A program made the translations under genes and the position numbers. The notes under the pieces are model-generated. The model was not told where the DNA came from, ran no database searches, and worked only from the letters and a program-made list of their open reading frames with translations. A DNA stretch of 8,838 bases from assembly GCA_937930465.1 (NCBI GenBank), contig CALGKV010000080.1, forward strand, positions 1 through 8,838, read 5' to 3'. Within the stretch, counting starts at the first letter, position 1, and each line of letters opens with the position of its first letter. The DNA is from Methanosuratincolales archaeon (lineage in GTDB: Archaea > Thermoproteota > Methanomethylicia > Methanomethylicales > Methanomethylicaceae). Positions 6,778-8,838 of this stretch are shown one piece after another.

Positions 6778-7154
6778 GATTCGGCATAAACATCCTCTTT
6801 TGGTCTCCCCGAGAAGTAGTTGTCTAGGATCTCCAAAAGGACCTCGAGCGGCTTCAAGCCAACAACCCTGGCTACCCTGCGGCCATCCCTGAACAGCAGG
6901 ATGGTCGGCACTGACATCACGCCCAATCGGACAGCAACAGCGCTCGTCCCGACATTAACCCTCGCAAATGAAATTCCGGGGCGCAGCCGCTGCAGCTCGT
7001 CGAAAATAAGCAAGGCCATCCTACATGGCATGCACGAGCCGCTCCAAAAGAGCACTGCTGCATGACTTGCGCCCATTACGAATTCGTCAAAGCTCCGGTC
7101 GTCCAGATCCTTTGGCGATCCGCCCGATCCGATCCCCGAGCTATCGCAACCCAA
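6759..7154 (-). CDS. Thioredoxin-fold protein with CMPC active site
   Basis: A 131-residue thioredoxin-like protein, probably cytoplasmic, for dithiol-disulfide exchange. Seen: helix 1 (SFDEFVMG, 21-28), a strand into the active site AAVLFWSGSCMPCR (32-45) with Cys41 and Cys44, a helix IFDELQRLRPG, a strand ISFARVNVG (61-69), the cis-proline region MSVPTILLFRDGRR (80-93) and a final helix. The site is C-M-P-C instead of thioredoxin's C-G-P-C, which usually shifts redox potential or partner choice. No signal peptide or membrane segment is seen; Cys3 lacks a hydrophobic stretch before it, so it is not a lipobox. The start is TTG 7154. It is the first possible start after an upstream in-frame stop and has AGGGGG eight bases ahead, inside the preceding gene. 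It begins four bases after the stop of the protease-like gene, so the two are probably co-transcribed and coupled. Its substrate is unknown. Confidence 0.85.
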   Translation of the reverse strand: MGCDSSGIGSGGSPKDLDDRSFDEFVMGASHAAVLFWSGSCMPCRMALLIFDELQRLRPGISFARVNVGTSAVAVRLGVMSVPTILLFRDGRRVARVVGLKPLEVLLEILDNYFSGRPKEDVYAESYNDLM

Positions 7155-7158
7155 CCAT

Positions 7159-7965
7159 TCATCCCCCTGTGATGCACGGATCCATCCTGTCTAGCAAGGC
7201 GGCGTATTTCCTTATCCTCATTAGAACCAGGTATACTAGCGGGGCAAGCATCAAGGTAAGCAGCCCCGTCGCAGCAGTCGGACCGAAGAGCAGGGAAGAG
7301 GAGGAGAGGAAGTTGAAGAGTGCGTGCATCCCAATTGAAGCAGACAGGTAGGGCAAAACCTCGAGCAGGCGGACGCGCCCCCTGTTGGAAATCAAGGATC
7401 TGGAGACCCCGAGCCCAGCTATCGAAGTGGCTGAAGCGTGCAGGAAAGATGAGAGGGCGGAGCGGACTGCCACGAGAGCGATCCCGGAGGCGAGACCCCC
7501 TGCGAGGGCCTGTTCCCAGCCGTAGATCACGTTCTCCGTAAGCGCAAAGCCGAATCCCAGCGCCATCCCATATATCATCCCATCTTCAACCTCCCTTACC
7601 TTGCCTAAAATGAAACGGAAGCCAGTCACCTTGACGGATTCCTCAACCAAAGGCGCAACCACGAGAACCGAAGTGAATAGTGCAAGGTCTGCCTGCATCT
7701 CGATCGGAACAACGATAATCATCCTGAACAGCCCGAAGAAGATGGCGTTGAAGGCAGTCGAGACTATCAATGCAAAGAAGACCGTGTACGTGGCGCCGAC
7801 TGCCAAAGCCCGATACAGGTCTTTCAGCTCCTCCCTGTTGCAGATCTCCCAACCCCTCACCCAAACCAGATAAGCAAGGGGCGGCAGGGCAGAGGCGAGG
7901 ATTATCACGAGTAAGTCGAAGATCGTCACAGATAACAATTCTGCGCATCCAGCAAATAAGCCCAT
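7159..7965 (-). CDS. PrsW/CPBP-like intramembrane protease homologue
   Basis: A polytopic membrane protein with the hallmarks of the PrsW family of intramembrane (glutamic-type) proteases, which cut membrane-bound substrates such as anti-sigma factors in bacteria. Seen (268 residues from ATG 7965): about seven hydrophobic segments; LVEESVK (106-112), matching the family EExxK motif, with Glu108 and Glu109 in a membrane segment; GMALGFGFALTENVIYG (133-149) with Glu144-Asn145; a His in SSFLHASA (His176); and SIGMHALFNFL (210-220) with His214. The catalytic set is therefore present. The target is unknown, and an archaeal role is inference. The frame stays open back to GTG 8088, but that would cross the divergent promoter and overlap the start of the gene at 8067. 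ATG 8037 is possible; ATG 7965 puts the start just ahead of the first strong membrane helix. No strong ribosome binding site marks any of them. It is followed at once by the thioredoxin gene. Confidence 0.8.
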   Translation of the reverse strand: MGLFAGCAELLSVTIFDLLVIILASALPPLAYLVWVRGWEICNREELKDLYRALAVGATYTVFFALIVSTAFNAIFFGLFRMIIVVPIEMQADLALFTSVLVVAPLVEESVKVTGFRFILGKVREVEDGMIYGMALGFGFALTENVIYGWEQALAGGLASGIALVAVRSALSSFLHASATSIAGLGVSRSLISNRGRVRLLEVLPYLSASIGMHALFNFLSSSSLLFGPTAATGLLTLMLAPLVYLVLMRIRKYAALLDRMDPCITGG

Positions 7966-8014
7966 TGCGAGCCGCCGCGCAATCACATGAGCGACATATT
8001 CAGTTAGAGACACC

Positions 8015-8029
8015 AGAAAATTATATAAT
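8015..8029 (+). promoter_or_regulatory. Archaeal BRE/TATA promoter for the transporter gene
   Basis: AGAAAA (8015-8020) followed directly by TTATATAAT (8021-8029) matches an archaeal TFB recognition element plus TATA box on the + strand. A start site about 25 bases beyond the TATA centre would fall near 8050, leaving a leader of roughly 15 bases with AAAGGTGG (8054-8061) before ATG 8067. The TATA core is nearly palindromic, so it might also serve the leftward protease gene, but no purine-rich BRE flanks it on that side. Confidence 0.75.
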
Positions 8030-8066
8030 GAGCCCATTACTGCTCTGAATACCAAAGGTGGAAACA

Positions 8067-8642
8067 ATGTCAGCATCGGCAAAAACACTTAACCCTGCAC
8101 CGCTGGGGCTAGCAGCGTTCGCCATGACGACAACCGTGCTCTGCCTGTTCACTGTCGGGGCCATACCGTCTTCTTGGGTATCAATCGTCATCCCGCTCGC
8201 AATCGCATACGGCGGGATGATGCAGGTCATCGTAGGGCTCTGGGAGGCAAAATTGGGCAATACCTTTGGATTTGTGGCTTTCACATCCTATGGGGCGTTC
8301 TGGCTATATTACGTGCTCGTCGGCATCTTGTCATCAGTCGGAATTATAACGGTCAGCCCGACAGCAGCCGGAGTGGTACTGCTCATGTGGGGTTTCCTGA
8401 CGCTTTATCTATGGATAGCATCACTAAAGGCACCGAAGGTGACAAGCATGGTATTCATGTTCCTGACTATAACCTTCTTTGTGCTTGGCATAGGAGATCT
8501 CACGGGCATCGGAATGATAACAAAGGCAGGCGGTGCACTCGGTCTAGTGACAGCTGCCCTAGCTTGGTACAACTCGCTTGCAATAGTGATAAACGACATG
8601 CATGGCAGGGCAGCGGTTCCATTGGGCAAACCCCTCATGTGA
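8067..8642 (+). CDS. Acetate/succinate transporter, GPR1/FUN34/YaaH (SatP) family
   Basis: An inner-membrane carrier of the family that moves acetate and sometimes succinate, usually with protons or as the acid. Seen (191 residues): the family signature NPAPLGLAAF (9-18) at the start of helix 1, six hydrophobic segments, and LGNTFGFVAFTSYGAFWLYY at about 69-88, which closely follows the GNTFG-AFTSYGAFW signature of E. coli SatP. The length is normal for the family (about 190-200). ATG 8067 is chosen because AAAGGTGG at 8054-8061 is well spaced for it; the in-frame GTG at 8058 lies within that site. It has its own promoter just upstream and a T-run just downstream, so it is probably a single-gene transcript. 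In an archaeon it could serve acetate uptake or release; the direction cannot be read from the sequence. Confidence 0.92.
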   Translation: MSASAKTLNPAPLGLAAFAMTTTVLCLFTVGAIPSSWVSIVIPLAIAYGGMMQVIVGLWEAKLGNTFGFVAFTSYGAFWLYYVLVGILSSVGIITVSPTAAGVVLLMWGFLTLYLWIASLKAPKVTSMVFMFLTITFFVLGIGDLTGIGMITKAGGALGLVTAALAWYNSLAIVINDMHGRAAVPLGKPLM

Positions 8643-8653
8643 GGGGGCAATGA

Positions 8654-8667
8654 TTTTTTTAAAAAAA
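8654..8667. terminator. T7A7 palindrome, probable two-way terminator
   Basis: Seven T (8654-8660) run directly into seven A (8661-8667) between two convergent genes. Read rightward, the T-run lies 12 bases past the transporter stop. Read leftward, the A-run becomes seven T about six bases past the aminotransferase stop. Archaeal RNA polymerase stops at T-runs without needing a hairpin, so this 14-base element can end both transcripts. Confidence 0.7.
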
Positions 8668-8672
8668 GAGGC

Positions 8673-8838
8673 CTAAGTCCCCGCTCTGTAGGACCATATA
8701 GCCTTACCTAGCCTCTCTGCGCCTTCCCAGATCTGCTCTATCGTTGGGTAGCTGTAGTTTATTCGCAGCGTATTCTTTCCTCTCCCGCTGGGGTGGAAAG
8801 ATCCCCCTGGCACGTATGCCACTCCGTTAGAGACCGCC
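8673..8838 (-). CDS. PLP-dependent aminotransferase, C-terminal part (partial)
   Basis: Reading leftward from the window edge, 54 codons end in TAG (8675-8673). The tail begins AVSNGVAYVPGGSFHP and continues GRGKNTLRINYSY, then a helix with IEQIWEGAERLGKAI. The run G-V-A-Y-V-P-G-G-x-F, then N-x-x-R-I-N-Y-S, then an I-x-x-G-x-x-R-L helix is the usual ending of class I/II aminotransferases of the LysN/Aro8/MocR-like group. The Arg in TLRINYS is the expected substrate-carboxylate ligand. The cofactor lysine and the start lie outside the window, so the substrate (aromatic, branched-chain or aminoadipate) cannot be told. It converges on the transporter gene, with the T7A7 terminator between them. 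Confidence 0.8.
   Translation of the reverse strand, partial: AVSNGVAYVPGGSFHPSGRGKNTLRINYSYPTIEQIWEGAERLGKAIWSYRAGT

Noticed and set aside
7146..7154. Lipoprotein signal in the thioredoxin (Cys3)
   Set aside because: There is no hydrophobic stretch before the Cys, so the lipobox pattern is not met.
7156..7162. ATG codons at 7162 and 7158 (minus strand) as thioredoxin starts
   Set aside because: Neither is in the thioredoxin frame; the frame from 7158 soon reaches a stop. TTG 7154 is the first in-frame start after a stop.
7966..8088. GTG 8088 as the start of the protease-like gene
   Set aside because: It would cross the TATA box and overlap the transporter start on the other strand, and the extra residues precede the first family-like segment. 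ATG 8037 could not be excluded fully.
8174..8653. Plus-strand reading frame overlapping the transporter in another frame
   Set aside because: The transporter frame carries the NPAPLGL and FTSYGAFW signatures and the ribosome site; this frame shows no domain.
1..8838. CRISPR array, tRNA, rRNA, insertion sequence or phage genes
   Set aside because: I looked for spaced repeats, cloverleaf-type ends, transposase motifs and terminal inverted repeats and saw none. The window is almost fully filled by the genes listed.

Overview
The window looks archaeal. PurS, PurL and PurQ are encoded as separate subunits. Arginine is written mostly as AGG in the purine genes. Starts are preceded by strong GGAGGTG-type ribosome binding sites. 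One intergenic gap carries a purine-rich BRE-like hexamer directly before TTATATAAT, and a run of seven T closes a gene. PurD and PurE read like archaeal family members. I cannot fix the lineage; a TACK-type or methanogen-related archaeon is a guess.

Positions 1-6777 (+ strand) hold a compact de novo purine cluster: purD, purT, purE, purS, purL, purQ. Together they carry phosphoribosylamine to GAR (PurD), GAR to FGAR using formate and ATP (PurT), FGAR to FGAM (PurS-PurL-PurQ complex) and carboxylate AIR (PurE). Genes abut or overlap by a few bases (TGA|ATG before purD, ATGA at purE/purS and purL/purQ, a 20-base purS/purL overlap). This implies one transcript, whose promoter lies left of the window. 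The first 22 bases probably end another gene of the same unit. The genes for PurF, PurM, PurC, PurB and the last two steps are not in view, and neither is purK.

Positions 6759-7965 (- strand) hold two genes that converge on purQ: a PrsW/CPBP-like intramembrane protease homologue followed, four bases after its stop codon, by a thioredoxin-fold protein with a CMPC active site. The last codons of the thioredoxin gene overlap the end of purQ by 19 bases on opposite strands.

The divergent gap 7966-8066 carries a clear archaeal promoter for the gene at 8067-8642, a six-helix acetate/succinate transporter of the GPR1/FUN34/YaaH (SatP) family. A T7A7 palindrome then separates it from the 3' end of a leftward PLP-dependent aminotransferase gene that runs off the right edge.

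Most of this is core metabolism. The points worth a second look are a replaced metal-ligand position in PurD, a missing conserved His in PurE, a small overlapping reading frame before purE, the non-ATG coupled start of purL, and the tightly coupled protease-thioredoxin pair. I see no mobile element, CRISPR array, tRNA or rRNA.
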